Part shown: one piece after another, positions 22,052-34,546 of the stretch
How the letters are laid out: the number at the start of each line of letters is the position of its first letter
How positions within the stretch are numbered: the stretch's first letter is position 1
NCBI GenBank assembly: GCA_963678675.1
Contig: OY783195.1
Span: forward strand, 2,304,001 to 2,368,000
DNA: 64,000 bases
Direction: 5' to 3'
DNA from: Xiphydria camelus
Lineage: Eukaryota; Arthropoda; Insecta; Hymenoptera; Xiphydriidae
Notes under the pieces: generated by a model
What the model saw: only the letters and a program-made list of their open reading frames with translations
Databases searched by the model: none
What the model was told of the DNA's origin: nothing
Made by a program: the position numbers and the translations under genes

Positions 22052-23837
22052 ATGGGAAGTGCGGACACTACGACGATCGTTAAAAAGGTGCCGAATGAAT
22101 GTAACAATGAAGTCAGCGACGAATACGGGCCAAATCTAAAAGTTCTCTCGTGTAATCACCAAGTGAAAGAGCTACAAACGATATTACGAGATAAGTGAGT
22201 AAATCGTTGGGGTCCGAAAGTGTCGCGCTCCGGTTTCACCGCGGACAGCACATGGCGTCGGCGGCTTTACGAGAGAGAGAGCCTCCCTTTTTCTTCCTGG
22301 AACTCTGTGCAAATACCGATGACAACGATGTTTTTTCACTTGCAGGAATACCACGAGGAGCGATTTTAAATTCTACGCCGATCGCTTGGTAAGATCAGAA
22401 CGTAATCGATTTGAAATCGGGAATTTTTCTTTCGTTTCGCTCGATTAACTGCGTCGTTTATCGTGTTTTGCGGACCAATTTGACATGTGATGACGGTGTT
22501 CGCGAATCTGTCGCAACTCTGGGGCATTCCACTTCGGTTTCGTACTTTGACACTTTGTAAAAAGTCCGATTTTGAATGTCAACAATCGGTTTACACAATA
22601 ATTAGTCCGTAGGAAATTATGGAAAATTTGGAATTGCTGAGGGAAATTTATACATGTCATGGAGAAGTCGGAAAATGCGCATGTACTGCGAAATTTGTTT
22701 ATTTCCAAAAGAGACGCAAAATCGTCATGCGTCATTAATGGCAATTTCTTTCAATGTCTGAAGAAAAAATTCTTTGTAGATTAGACTGGCTGTCTTAAAT
22801 CGGTTGAAAGAGATTTCCAGAGGCTGTGAAGATTATTTCAACATCCATTAATTCTTGCCAATTTGAACGTAGTATTTATACTATTTGTAAAAATATATTA
22901 CACAGCGTTCCTTTTCTATTCCAGATCAGACTTGTTATAGAAGAAAGCTTAAATCAGTTGCCTTTCTCAAAATGCGTAGTCACTACACCGACAGAGGAGA
23001 AATACGAAGGCCTCAAATATCAGAAAGGCAATTGCGGAGTCTCCATTGTAAGAAGCGGAGAAGCTATGGAACAGGTATCATCCTGAGAAATACACTCAGC
23101 TCTTTCCGTTTATTCGTGAGAGTGAAATTTCATAGATTTTCATATTCATCTCTTTCAGGGTCTGCGCGATTGTTGTCGTAGCATAAGGATCGGTAAAATA
23201 TTAATCGAAAGCGATGCCGATACGCACGAAGCCAGAGTGGTGTACGCAAAGTTTCCGGACGATATTGCCGAGAGAAAAGTGTTATTAATGTATCCGATAA
23301 TGAGTTAGTATGAAAAAGCGATTTTTATTAAATCAAGTGTAGAGTAACGCATGATTTGGTTAAGAGAGGTCAGTCATTAATAATTCACAGGTACGGGAAA
23401 TACTGTGATAAAAGCGATAGCTGTCCTGAAAGAACACAATGTGCCGGAAGAAAATATTATACTTTCCAATCTCTTCTGCACACCGTTTGCTGCCAAAACA
23501 CTAGTCACTGCCTTTCCGAAGGTGAGTTCTTTCGTCGATTACTTGAACTTGTATCTTTCGCTTTGGAAATTGTGGGCATTATTATCTTTCAAACGATACT
23601 GGAGCCGTCCGTCTTTGAGAAAATAACACGTGAAAGTCGAGGAACGAATTACCGAGAGCAGTCTTTATGTGGCTATGAAAAGTCCGTGGAATGCACATTT
23701 CAAAGATTAAAAAAAGCTACTATACGTTGGCTTTGAATAAGGGCGAATTTTCGTTTTTACAGATGAAGATCTTAACGTCGGAAATCCATTGCGTCGCGCC
23801 AAATCATTTTGGACAGAAATACTTTGGTACGGATTGA
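22052..23837 (+). CDS. UPRT: Uracil phosphoribosyltransferase homologue (6 exons, 228 aa)
   Basis: Exons: 22052-22194, 22346-22388, 22925-23074, 23159-23303, 23391-23521, 23763-23837 (TGA). Phases agree and the CDS is 687 nt. The start is the first ATG after an in-frame TAA at 22025. The protein follows metazoan UPRT closely: a KELQTILRDK segment, FYADRLIRLVIEESLNQLP, GNCGVSIVRSGEAMEQ, GLRDCCRSIRIGKILI, then the PRPP-loop region YPIMSTGNTVIKA and a C-terminal HFGQKYFGTD. Microbial enzymes make UMP from uracil and PRPP. Here the PRPP loop has Tyr where active enzymes have the first Asp of a DPMLATGG-type motif, and Asn replaces the second Gly. This matches the animal branch, whose activity is doubtful. 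Divergent from Rab5 across a CpG-rich spacer. Confidence 0.95.
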
Positions 23838-24076
23838 ATTAATTACATTTTTATAATAAGAAAAAGCTAGCTTAAGGTAGACAATACAAAGTTCAAGAAT
23901 CAATTTTAGGGAAAGTAAACTGCCGAAGGTTATGCATGGGAAAAGATGATACTTAAGTGCCTCGTCAGTAGGAAATTTATATTAGATCCAATTGAAAAAT
24001 ATCGCAACGTCTCGCGGGGAGGCATTCTAACGGCTTTCGTGATGCGAAGTTGATTTTGAAATATTCTTCAGGCCAA

Positions 24077-24188
24077 GTTAAGTTAAATCTTTGAATTGTG
24101 TAAATATACAATTGGCGCAGTATACTGCTTTGAATTTAAGTTGTATTTTTAAATTATGTAAATATATCATTGGTGCAGTATACTGTTC
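24077..24188. repeat. Tandem duplication, period about 58 bp
   Basis: The segment ending CAATTGGCGCAGTATACTG near 24127 recurs as TCATTGGTGCAGTATACTG near 24185, with matching AT-rich sequence before it (TGTGTAAATATA and TATGTAAATATA). Two units, diverged. Confidence 0.6.
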
Positions 24189-27100
24189 AGTACGTGGCAG
24201 GTGCAGAAAGCAGATGATACTTTGAATGCTGAATGTATATTTTCCAATGCAGCATTATATCTGTTTTTAACCTCTCTAATTTTTAGTCCTTGCGTACATA
24301 TAATATACATCTCCATTCTTCATTAGTACAAATTTGGACTGAAAAACAAGTCTTTTTTTTTAGGAAAAATATCCGATATCAATGAAGAGTTTTTCAGCAA
24401 GATTAACTTACAATAATTTAATCTAACCATCACTTTTAATATTTTAATTGCGTAGGTGTGTACCGTTCAATCGGCAATTTAACATATTTATTTGGGTGGG
24501 ATAGCAGAATCTACTTGGTCTGAAAGGAGTTCAAGCGAATAAATCTCAATAGCCCTCACATTAGAGTTCTCTCAGATGTTCTTTACTGTCGCGGATAAGT
24601 ACTAGTCTCAGTATTCTTTGATCCTGAACGGTTAAAAGGAATGACGTAATCGTTGAATATATTTATTCGAACGTTAAATTTGAAACCACTAGTCTTTACA
24701 TTTAGTTTTAAGTACTAAGGACATTCGAGAATCGCGGCTATTTTATTCGCTACTCGCATTTATACACGTTGCCCGAGATATACACGCACAGACCTTCCGT
24801 AGTCTTATTTTCTCTGATAATTGTAAGACTGTATGTAGTGCACTCTTCTCCGTAGTTGAAAATCTCTAGGAACGATGATAGCTAATCGATACCCATTTAA
24901 AGCAGTAATCTATTTTCCTGTTTTCTCCCTGTCAACCATAGATTCATAATTTTACGCGCAAATTTCTTTCCGCTAAAGCCTCCTAAGGCAACCAAAAAAT
25001 ATCCCGACGTACGAAAACTAAACTTGCAAAGCATTATCCGCAGTACCGACTCGAAGAATTGTTTAGTTTGTATAGGTCAAATACGTGCGCCCAAATTGTG
25101 GCTAGCTGTCCGTCGACCTTTCTCTATCTAAGTCGACGTGATCACCGTTCTCTAATACAAAATGCTATCATTATAGAAAGTACGCAATCGATGTAGCATA
25201 GCAAAGATTCGCAAGGTGCTGTAAAATCCGAATGGTTCAGAGTGATAGATTTGCTTTAACTTTGAAAAGCGAAATAGAATTATCATAATGGTGAAAAACA
25301 TATTTTAAGATAAGGTAACGCGAAAGGGAAACTGGTTCGTATTTAGCACGCTCCGTTAGAATAAAAAGTGTATCAACAGGTTGTGCTGAATATAGACTTG
25401 AAGGCAATGTTTAGTCTTTACCAGAAACAGTATTTCTAAATAGAACATTAATCGTTTTTCTCGGAATTTTCGTGTTAGTCGCATTTCGATTAACCTCGAT
25501 TTTCGAGGAACTCTTAAGTGTCTGTGCTTTGAAAATAGTTTGCGAAACTCTGCTATGCAATTCTGATTACTTGCGCGTGCTATACGATTACTGAATAGTT
25601 ATATTTCTACGTATACGTATTATGCTGGGATGTCAATTTTATTTTGGTTTCTTCTCTGTTTCTCCTCCTCCTAATGAATTACAGCAAAGACCCGTGCATA
25701 ATATTTTTTGATAAATATAAACTGGCAATAGGATAACACAAGAAGAGAGAGCGTATCAATTTTATATACATATTCAAGGTTACTATCGAGGGAAGGGAGG
25801 AGTTCCAATCTTACTTTGGAATTACTGTTAAAGATATATTAGTCTGATAGAGAACTATTCATTACTGTACACGTGCACACAAGTATTTCATTGTTGCGGT
25901 AATTACGTAAACCCTCGACGATTCCGCGAACGAGTAAAGTGCGCGATACAATTTACAGTTTTCCCGTTAACGAGCGGAATTATCTGGAAGATTGAAATAA
26001 TTCGAAGTGCAGAAATAGCCATGGATAATATCTTACCAATGCAAATGCACGAATTGCATTTGAGAATGTCAAGTGCGTCTGATTATGCGGATGTATACCT
26101 ATATAGATATACATAGGTAATAATAGATTTAGCGATAACGATTAAAATCAATTTCAACTAGATAAATTGAGTTCTAAATAATTTTCAAGTTTTCAAATCG
26201 ATTGACTCGCGTTTACGGTCTGACCTTGCAACGCGGCGAAAGAACTGAACCAACAATAAACTCCACACTTTTCTTGGCAGTTTAATTATTGTCGTAGCTT
26301 CGGATAAGTCCGATTTACACGGAATTGCTTTAGTCCTGTAGACCACAATTCAGTCGAAACATAAATGCAATTGCTATAGTGAGAAGTACGATGTGACTTC
26401 CCAAAAGTTAATTACGGCAGGGCACAAGTAATGAATCATTACTTCAAGGACGATCCTGCGATGCTCTTTCAATGGATTGTGTAATTTATTTAAATTATTT
26501 CGTCGCCTAGACGATTTATTTATAAAATTGTCCATTTATTGCACACGCGCGATGCATGGGTTTAACTGAAAGTAATTTAGAACAATATTAGATATAAGAC
26601 TACGAGTGTATTTGTTCCTCTTTATTCTTTATTTTTTCTGCGAAAAAAAAATACGAGCATGTGTGACACTAAGGTATATTAATTTTTTGCGCGCAGGCAA
26701 TATGTATTGGTACAATAATTGATTCCCCGTCCAATGGAGAGATTCCTGAACCATATTTTAAAAACTACTAAAATTTCCATAATACGGAAAAGGAAAGATA
26801 TTTACAAATTCCACGCTCTCTCTCTCTCTCTCTACATTCATTTCATTACGGAATGTTCTATCTACTAGACGAAGAGGGAACTGATAATGATGAATTTTTT
26901 GCATTTGTATTAAGCTCAAGTCAATGAGAATTGTAGATTTTAGAATTCGAGATGTCATATCTTGCACAATGCATTTTTTTTATTTATTTACCTTTCACAT
27001 CTGGGTGAACGAAACTGAAAGTTCTGTGAGTACAACGAGCGATAGTTCGATGTTAAAAAACTAATAATTATTGCCTGTGCCCATTTAAACATTCACACGA

Positions 27101-27841
27101 ATTAGAAGAAAATAATTGTTTTGTCAAGCAAGAAATATGCGGTTAAATGAGATAAGTAGTCGGTAATGAACGAATTTTTAACACTTTAGTGGCCTGATAA
27201 AGTGGATTACACCCAGGAATAAATGGCAATGTAACGGAGTTACATTGAACTATACCACTCAAGAGTTGACTACTGATCGATGTATTTATTTGGGCCAGTT
27301 GAATGATGTTTGTTAACAATTTTTGTCGCAAACATGTAAATGTATGTGCTTTAACGCGGGATATTCGGCGGTGCCTGAATATTGTCAATTGTAATTATCA
27401 ATAGTTTATCACACTGATAAGCTCATGGAAATTCGACGAGAAAAACCTCCTATCGCGCCGACGAATGCAGAATAATCCGCTCTAATAAGCACCAAGTCCG
27501 TTTGATTGTAGTGCGAACGATTATTGGAGATACCAACTTTATATATTTATGTTACAATTTTAATAATAAACCCGTGTCATCGTACAGAAAAAAAACTACA
27601 GCCTGCACCTTCGACGCTATTACCACCATGCTTATAATACGATTTTATATAGTTTTCTTTGAAATCGCGCTGTCAGTGGATAAACCTTCGTTCGTTTAAA
27701 CAAAATCTTTCCTCCGAAAATTTGCTTACGTTTATCGCATTTAACATCCACGTGTTCCTGCCCCCCTCAATTTCTCAGAATTCATATTTAGTTTTTGCAT
27801 CTCGCGAGCAACCTTCTAATTTTTATGAAACATTCTGAACG

Positions 27842-27974
27842 TAAAGTCTTTCGGGGGCTAATTTTATAAAAGTGGATCGAAGTTATTCCGGGCTTCCCAT
27901 CGCTATACAATCTTGAAAGTCGTGGCAGGAATAACTTTTTAGTTCACCTGCATAGAATTGGCCCCAAAAGTTTA
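27842..27974. mobile_element. Hairpin MITE, about 133 bp
   Basis: The left end TAAAGTCTTTCGGGGGCTAA and the reverse complement of the right end TAAACTTTTGGGGCCAATTC stay alignable for about 45 bp, to a shared AAGTTATTCC. No coding capacity. A possible older relative lies at 30647-30877. Confidence 0.5.
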
Positions 27975-30320
27975 TGTCTATCAAAAACACATTCACAGTT
28001 CTTATTTTCAGGCTGTGCGTACCACGGTGTGGTCCCAGGCCCGCCGGGCTTACAGCGGAAGAATTTTGGAAGAAATGTCGTTAAAATGATTTAACATTGT
28101 CATCCATTTTTAACACGGCGCATTGCCATAATGAATGTTCGACAATAACGTAAAGGTACCTTCATCTGGCTTACTCGTGACTCTCTAAAAGTATATTTAT
28201 CGTCGCAGATACATTGTACGACGTTAATCGAAATTATTGTCCGCAGAAAGAATGAGTCTATTTAAAACGCTGCGGACCTCTAAGCTCCTCAGTGTTAGAT
28301 TTATTTATAGTGTCTATTCCAAATAAACTTTCAGCAATTTTATAGTCTTCAGACCGTTATACTTTCAGTCGCTGATTTATTTTATAAATTGATTTTTAGT
28401 CTCATTCTGAGATGGCAGTTTGATGTCGCTTATAAGTGATCGAAGAGAGCCTAAATACCTCAAGTAGAAGTACAAACAAACCTCATCTTGTACAATTGTA
28501 TAATCATTAAAAATTCATTCTAAGATTTATGGTAGAACGACCCTTGACATGGCTAATCAATTAGCTCTGCAGAGCTCGCGTCGTCAAGTCTGAATACACC
28601 TGGCAATTGTTGGAGATAAATTTTTAAGAATTCCTAAACGATCTCCCATTGCTATCGTATCAATGTATTTATTCGTAAAACGATATATATGTATAATAAT
28701 CCGCCGGGTACATATATTCCAAATGTATCTGACTATTTTTGTAAATATATGTACGTTCGCCTCAATAATTCAATGCGTTTTAGCTCATTTATTTTAGAAG
28801 TGCAACAAATATATTCATTAACAAATGTTACCGGATCAACCAATCGCGCATCCGTTTGAAATTAGCTTCTTATACCTTGCATTATCACTTATTCAAATAC
28901 AGACTATATTAACGTGCTCTTGAACGAGGAACGTATTCCCTTATTGACGGAAGCTCAGATAAAAGAATAACAGTGTATATTCTGTCGTGCATGTTAAATC
29001 GACATCCTAATTAGTAGCAAGTTCGTGTGGGAAATAAAATGAATAGAATGCTCAAAATACATTTTAATACAGTTCAGACGGCTTGCTGATGACGCGCCGA
29101 GATATAGGTAGATCGTAATTACATTATTCTCATTATATACTTATATAAACGCGTATATATGATTTCAATATAATTTAATTCCCAAAGACTGTAAAAACAT
29201 AATAGGCATAGTTTTGACCAGTATCTAATTGGTGCGTCGTTCGGATGCGGTTTTTCCTTTCGGCCAAAGACGCGGCAACATTGGCAAAGAATAATAAAAG
29301 ATATAACAGTGGTATTATTTTTTTTCTTGTAAATATGGTAACTTTTGTCTCAGTGTCGATAGAAAGCTAAGCTCAAAAGCAATTTTCCCCAACCGTGTTC
29401 GAAAGTTAAATATTTCGGTGAAATAAAATATTAAACGATCGATCGATCTCGCGCCCGCTATTAATTAGCTACGAATATAAAAACGTCGTATGACTGTAAC
29501 AATTGAGCAGTTATTTCTTTGAAAACTTGGTAGAACGTCTCTAACGGCACGTATAGGAATGCGGAATAAAGAATCTCATAGCATTTCAAAAAAAAAAGTC
29601 TTCGGCAGTGATAATCGACGTGTCGCAATAAAAACTTAATCATTCAAGTCATGTTACGTTTGATAGCTATCCGTAGAATTGCAAAGAATACTTGAAGCTA
29701 GTGAAAGCAGAATGATTAAGTTACCGTCAATTTCAAGTTGAACGCTTTCAAAATTGTTTCAAACGAACGGGAGTAACAGCAAAATTGCAAAATACGCTTA
29801 AACATAATCGAAGCAGAACGATATTACATTACGTTAAACTTTAAGCCAAGTACCTTTCTAAGGATCTCCTAGCTGCGTTTTAAGCTGAAGTCTCAATAAA
29901 CGATCGGGAGTAACGGCGTTAATGTTTACGCTGAAACGGGGAAGTAAAGGGGATAGAGCAAGAGCTGTCTGTTGTAGTTTTGTTTGTGTGAAAGCTATAA
30001 GTGCAAGAAAAGTCTGGCAAAGTTGCTTCATTTATGTTTAATAAATATAATTAATCGATGAGTTATAAATCTACGTCGAATGAAAAAAGAAATGAAACGA
30101 ATTGTATGCGAGGAGCATTGTATGAATATTCGACTCGAACTTTTTATCTTCTTTATACCTTAGATTAGAATGTAACCAAGCACAATAGTCGCGACAGTAT
30201 TACCATTCTACCTTAGTTCTTTGATATATGTGGCTTTGCTAAAACGATGTTATCAGTAGAAATGGATGACCTTGTAAATTTGTTCGACACGATGTTCCTC
30301 TTATGATAGGAAAAACTTAT

Positions 30321-32980
30321 CTACTCCTCCTTTTCTTGGTCGTCCGATTTCTCCTCATTCTTATCGCCGCTATCTTCCATTTGCTCGGCATCCGCATCAG
30401 TCGTGTCTTTTGTTTCGCTTTCGTTGACTTTCTCCTGTAATAACTCTACGGAATCCTCTGTGGGATTAACTTCCACTGATTGTTTCTCCTCGATCGTGGA
30501 ACGTCTCCTTTCGTCAAAACTGGGAACAGAATGAATGGGGTCGAGGTCGAAAAGAGATCTTTTATAATGAAATAATGTTTCCTACCGAAGGAGACGTGCG
30601 ATAAGGATTTTTCATTTATTTTATTTTTTCTTTAATGAGCTTTTGAGGTCATTTTATAGAAGTGGATTAACGTGGACTGCAATTAATCTAATTAAAAATA
30701 TAAGCACTCAATTTGGAATCGTTAGAAGACTGAATAAGCTGGAACTAACACTCTTCTATTGTTTTAGGTGCACGGAATTAGCTGTTTTGGCTTAAGAATG
30801 GTCTTTCAATACGGGAGAGCAAGAGTTAAGCCAGGACGAACTACATATACTCTCAATAAAATTGGTCCAGTCTAAATAATTGATTTTAACTGGATACTCA
30901 GGTATAATTCAATGCCAACTAGTGAAACCCACGTAATACTTAATATAGCCGTATCTGACTAATTTAAATATCACGTAATTGGACGTCTCGCCCAGCTGAA
31001 AGTGAAACCTGTTTGGCTCTCCAACCCCGTATCCTCGCGTGTGTTTCAACCGCATGCATATGCAACTATAAATCGAGAATATATGGGTATACCGATCCTC
31101 CATTGACTCCAAAATTTGAAAAACTTTAAAGGAACTCTGAACGCTCGTGGTAAGCGTCGTGGATCCTTTATATCCTTGTGACAGGTAAAATGCGAAAGTG
31201 CCGAGAAATTTAGTCAATCTCGATAATTCAAGGACAAACGATGTTGTCGGTTTTTAGGTCAAGGGAGGACTGTTTTCACAATTGACGATGCAAACATTTT
31301 GCAACGAAAATTCAGGGAATAACAAAACCACTTTATCTTCGTTGCAAATAAATGTGAAACTAAATGGAAGAGGAGTGTAAGCGGTTTCACCAAGTTATCA
31401 ATTGCAAAGTTTTTGAGCAAAGTAGCCTTGCTTCACGGTACCCCAAGCAAAGTTGAATTCGTCGGTTCTTTGCGAAACCCTCGCCAATTCCTGGTTTGTT
31501 TCTAATTTTCGAAAGCTCCCAGTAACTATTTTCCGACTTTTCAATGATTATTTCCAAATCTACGGTCATCTCGCTTATCGTACCAATACAATTAAGCTAT
31601 GAAGTATTTAAGATTCTTACCTTTCTGGTTGAGTCAACGCGACATCTTTATCCGTTGAGGGCTGCAACACAAAAACACGGTACAATGAATCACAGCTATT
31701 GCATGTACAAGTAAATTTAGACACCAAGGACGAGTTCGTCGAAGCGCTTACAATTGATACGTATTTTAATATGATACAACATCAGGGAACTATAACAATC
31801 TATAGTAAAATCATTCTAACGAATAATCGGCCATTTTTCTACGCGCGAGCCAAAATTAATTTCAGTTGACTAAGGGATGATAGAGTGAAAAAATCCTTTT
31901 TCTATAATAGATACAAAATTAAGGTCTGAGGCAGAATCTATACTAATTCCATTTAAATTGCAGGTGAATCGAATAAAGCTGAATGAAAGACCAAGAGGGA
32001 GCATAATCAAGGATGTGTGCAAGGCTGATAGCAAATTCCATACCAGTGCACTCTCCCAGTTACATATTAGGATACATACGACAAAACAATATAAAATACA
32101 AATGGTTTCATTGAGAATAGAAGCACTCACCTCTCGACTGGACGTATTCCCGTTTCGTTGGGCGTCTTTGATTTGCGATTTACTATCGAGCGTGATCTCA
32201 GCTGTACTAACGGCGGGTGTCACTTTGAGAAATTTCTCCAACTCATCGATTTCATTTGCCAAATCAAAATCTTCGTAATCCTTTAAATAAGATAACGGAA
32301 ATAAGATACCTGCAGACTTGTATTCCCTTTCCTTTGCTCATTGCGATAATCCAAGTTCGCTATACGTTATGACTCTTCTGACCAATGGAAGTGAGAAAAC
32401 AGAGTCGCGTATCGACGCGAATTAGGTTTAGAAAGAATCGAGGAAATATTTTACCCCGCAGTATTCCTCCTCGTTGAATATCTGTGGCGGCAAGGGATGT
32501 TTGCTGTCCCTTGCTTTGCTGTTGCTCTGCATAAACTCCTTCTCCGTCTCCTTGCCGGGTTCCGTGATGTCTATAGTTTGATACTCGACACTTTTGCTCT
32601 CTAGAATCATCAAAACCCGTTGTTGCCTCTTTTTCACCTGAAATCATCGACAAAGCGTGTTTCGTACATTTGAAACGTGTCAACCTCGAGCGCGCTCGCA
32701 TCAGGGAGCGCCGAGGGTTCTCAATTGTCAAACTGGGCAGGGGGAGGGGCAAGGAATAAAAACGACTATCGTAATCTGACACGCTGGGTGCAGGGGGGTG
32801 GGGGGCGGAATACGGAGGGATCGCGAAATGTCACAAGAGTTGAGTGTCCCCGGTTCGGGTTTGGCACTGCCCAAGGTCCGCTCTGTCGTTCCGTATACTT
32901 CGCTATGCTGCAACTTTCGCAAATGTGCCACTCACTTCCTTATTACCGCTAATACCCGATATGTAGATCTTCACGACCAT
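30321..32980 (-). CDS. SH3BGRL: SH3-binding glutamic-acid-rich-like protein (5 exons, 205 aa)
   Basis: Reverse-strand exons: 32980-32936, 32637-32455, 32280-32131, 31661-31621, 30519-30321 (TAG). The CDS is 618 nt and in frame. The N-terminal 95 or so residues form the SH3BGR thioredoxin-like fold: a MVVKIYISGISGNKE strand carried by a tiny first exon, the VKKRQQRVLMILESK helix, the DITEPG turn, the PPQIFN segment, then YEDFDLANEIDELEKFLK. The rest is an acidic tail (about 110 aa) very rich in Glu, Asp and Lys, as in the long SH3BGR members and Drosophila Sh3beta. The family lacks the redox CXXC of true glutaredoxins and is thought to be an adaptor; the PLPP stretch is the proline motif behind its name. 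First exon found by homology, with a clean donor (GAA|GTGAGT). Confidence 0.94.
30647..30877. mobile_element. Possible old MITE relic in intron 4 of the SH3BGR-like gene
   Basis: The left part (CTTTTGAGGTCATTTTATAG then AAGTGGATTAACG) resembles the left end of the MITE at 27842. The reverse complement of the right part (GGACCAATTTTAT) resembles that element's right end. The match is weak and the borders are uncertain. Confidence 0.3.
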
Positions 32981-34546
32981 TGTTGCCCGATCTCTCACTG
33001 TCAACCGGCACTATTGCTGTTATTCAACGCTGCTAGTCGGTGGCTAATTAAACAGTAAATAAGTCGCGAGATGATACACTACTGGTTATGGACTGACGGC
33101 AACCAGCTGCACTGCACTCGAGCGCTAAACCCTGCCTAGTTCACAGGCGGCTGATCCGCGGGCTTCGATAAGGTTTTTCTACAAATAACGGTGCATTCGT
33201 GCAAATGAATTCGGGTTACAGAGGAGTCGGCGGCGAATGGCACGCGATCCAAAATCGCCGATAGATCATTTGAAGACGAGCCATTACGCGGTAATCTCTT
33301 TGCGCTCTATCGTCGCGCCTCTTCACTGATTTAGCTAGTTCATGCTGCTCACGGCCAGTCGTCAGTCTAGTGAACATGGCCGAAAACAATGGCAATGGTT
33401 ATTGAGTCAACTTTGTATTCCCCTAGTACTTGTCAACAAAGAAATTACTTTTGATCAAAAACGAACCAAAACATACACTTAATTTATACGTAAGTAGCGA
33501 TTCGCGCAAATGCCAATACCGCTCGCATTTCGACTGGCGATCGCCGATTTTATTGAACACTTCCCGTGATACGCGACCGTAGCGGCGATTTACAGCTCTA
33601 AAACGCTGTCATTTCGCCCCCCGTTTCGCGTTAGACGCGATGCGCGTCGCGCCGATGAAATAACTTGTGTGTTTACGGTAACGTATCGCGTTCGGTACGC
33701 GTCTGTCGAGCGGAAAACGAGAAGGAACGGATGCGCATTCGCCTCTCGCCACTGTTCGCTTCACTGCCCCGTTTGTATACTGCACGACACTCCGTACGAT
33801 CGTTGCTAGAGATGGTTTGATAATTATACGAAAGAATGTTATTTAACGTATTTCTTTATTCGCTACGTATCCGAGCAGTACCGCGAAGATGCACGCATTT
33901 CGAGGATAAGAATCGCGCGAATTTGTTTATTGCAAATTGCGATATTCTCCCTGTTTATGTAAGTCAAGGTTTCCCTCTTCGAATCGCGCCTATTTTCGAT
34001 GTTCCACGCGACGATAGAACTGTATACGATTTGGTTTTCAATGCTTTTGAAAGCTTTTTCGAAGTCTGATGTTCGTACATATAAAATATGGAAACGATGA
34101 TTCAAAGTTTCACGACTGTAATAGACTGATCTGTGCGATTGATTTGTGGTTTTCACTATCGAGTAGATCAATGTGAATTCTAGTTTTAACGTTTTTTAAT
34201 ATTCTTGCCAGCAGAAATAGGAATTAAAGCAGAGGAAATTTGAGGGAAATCATTCCAACATAGCTTAGGAGCTAGATAGGGATGGATTATTCGAAATAAG
34301 TAGTAGGTAACCCTTGTGGTAGTAACTCTTTTGGATAGTATGGCCTATCCTTGGGCTATATTAGGATGTAATGGCACTTGAAATCTCCTCAAATTTATTT
34401 CCTAGCATTTGTTAATTATGAAATGTCTTTGATGAAAATATTTCTTGGGAATTTCATAAATTTATACGTTTAATGCATTCGTCAGTTGAACGTAAAACAA
34501 AAGGGGACAGACCTCTAATCTCGTTTCGTTTCAGGTGCGTAGTATT
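32981..34546. promoter_or_regulatory. CpG-rich divergent spacer between SH3BGR-like and TRF2
   Basis: Two genes are transcribed outward from this stretch. Between about 33140 and 33800 CG dinucleotides are frequent (CGCGCC, GTCGCG, CGTTTCGCG), as at the Rab5/UPRT spacer. A 5' UTR exon of TRF2 is expected because the exon at 34535 is preceded by a good acceptor (GTTTCAG). A short ATG-led frame at 33375 encodes only nine codons and could be an upstream ORF. Confidence 0.5.

Larger units (their letters stand above)
23838..30320. other. 6.5-kb non-coding interval between convergent genes
   Basis: UPRT and the SH3BGR-like gene point at each other, so both 3' UTRs lie here. Seen: a 58-bp tandem duplication (24077-24188), a TC microsatellite (26816-26834), a hairpin MITE (27842-27974) and several AATAAA hexamers. 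The ORFs present are short, AT-driven and unsupported. Confidence 0.6.

Noticed and set aside
23356..23736. 126-aa ORF overlapping UPRT exon 5
   Set aside because: It is a different frame over a well-supported UPRT exon and its intron.
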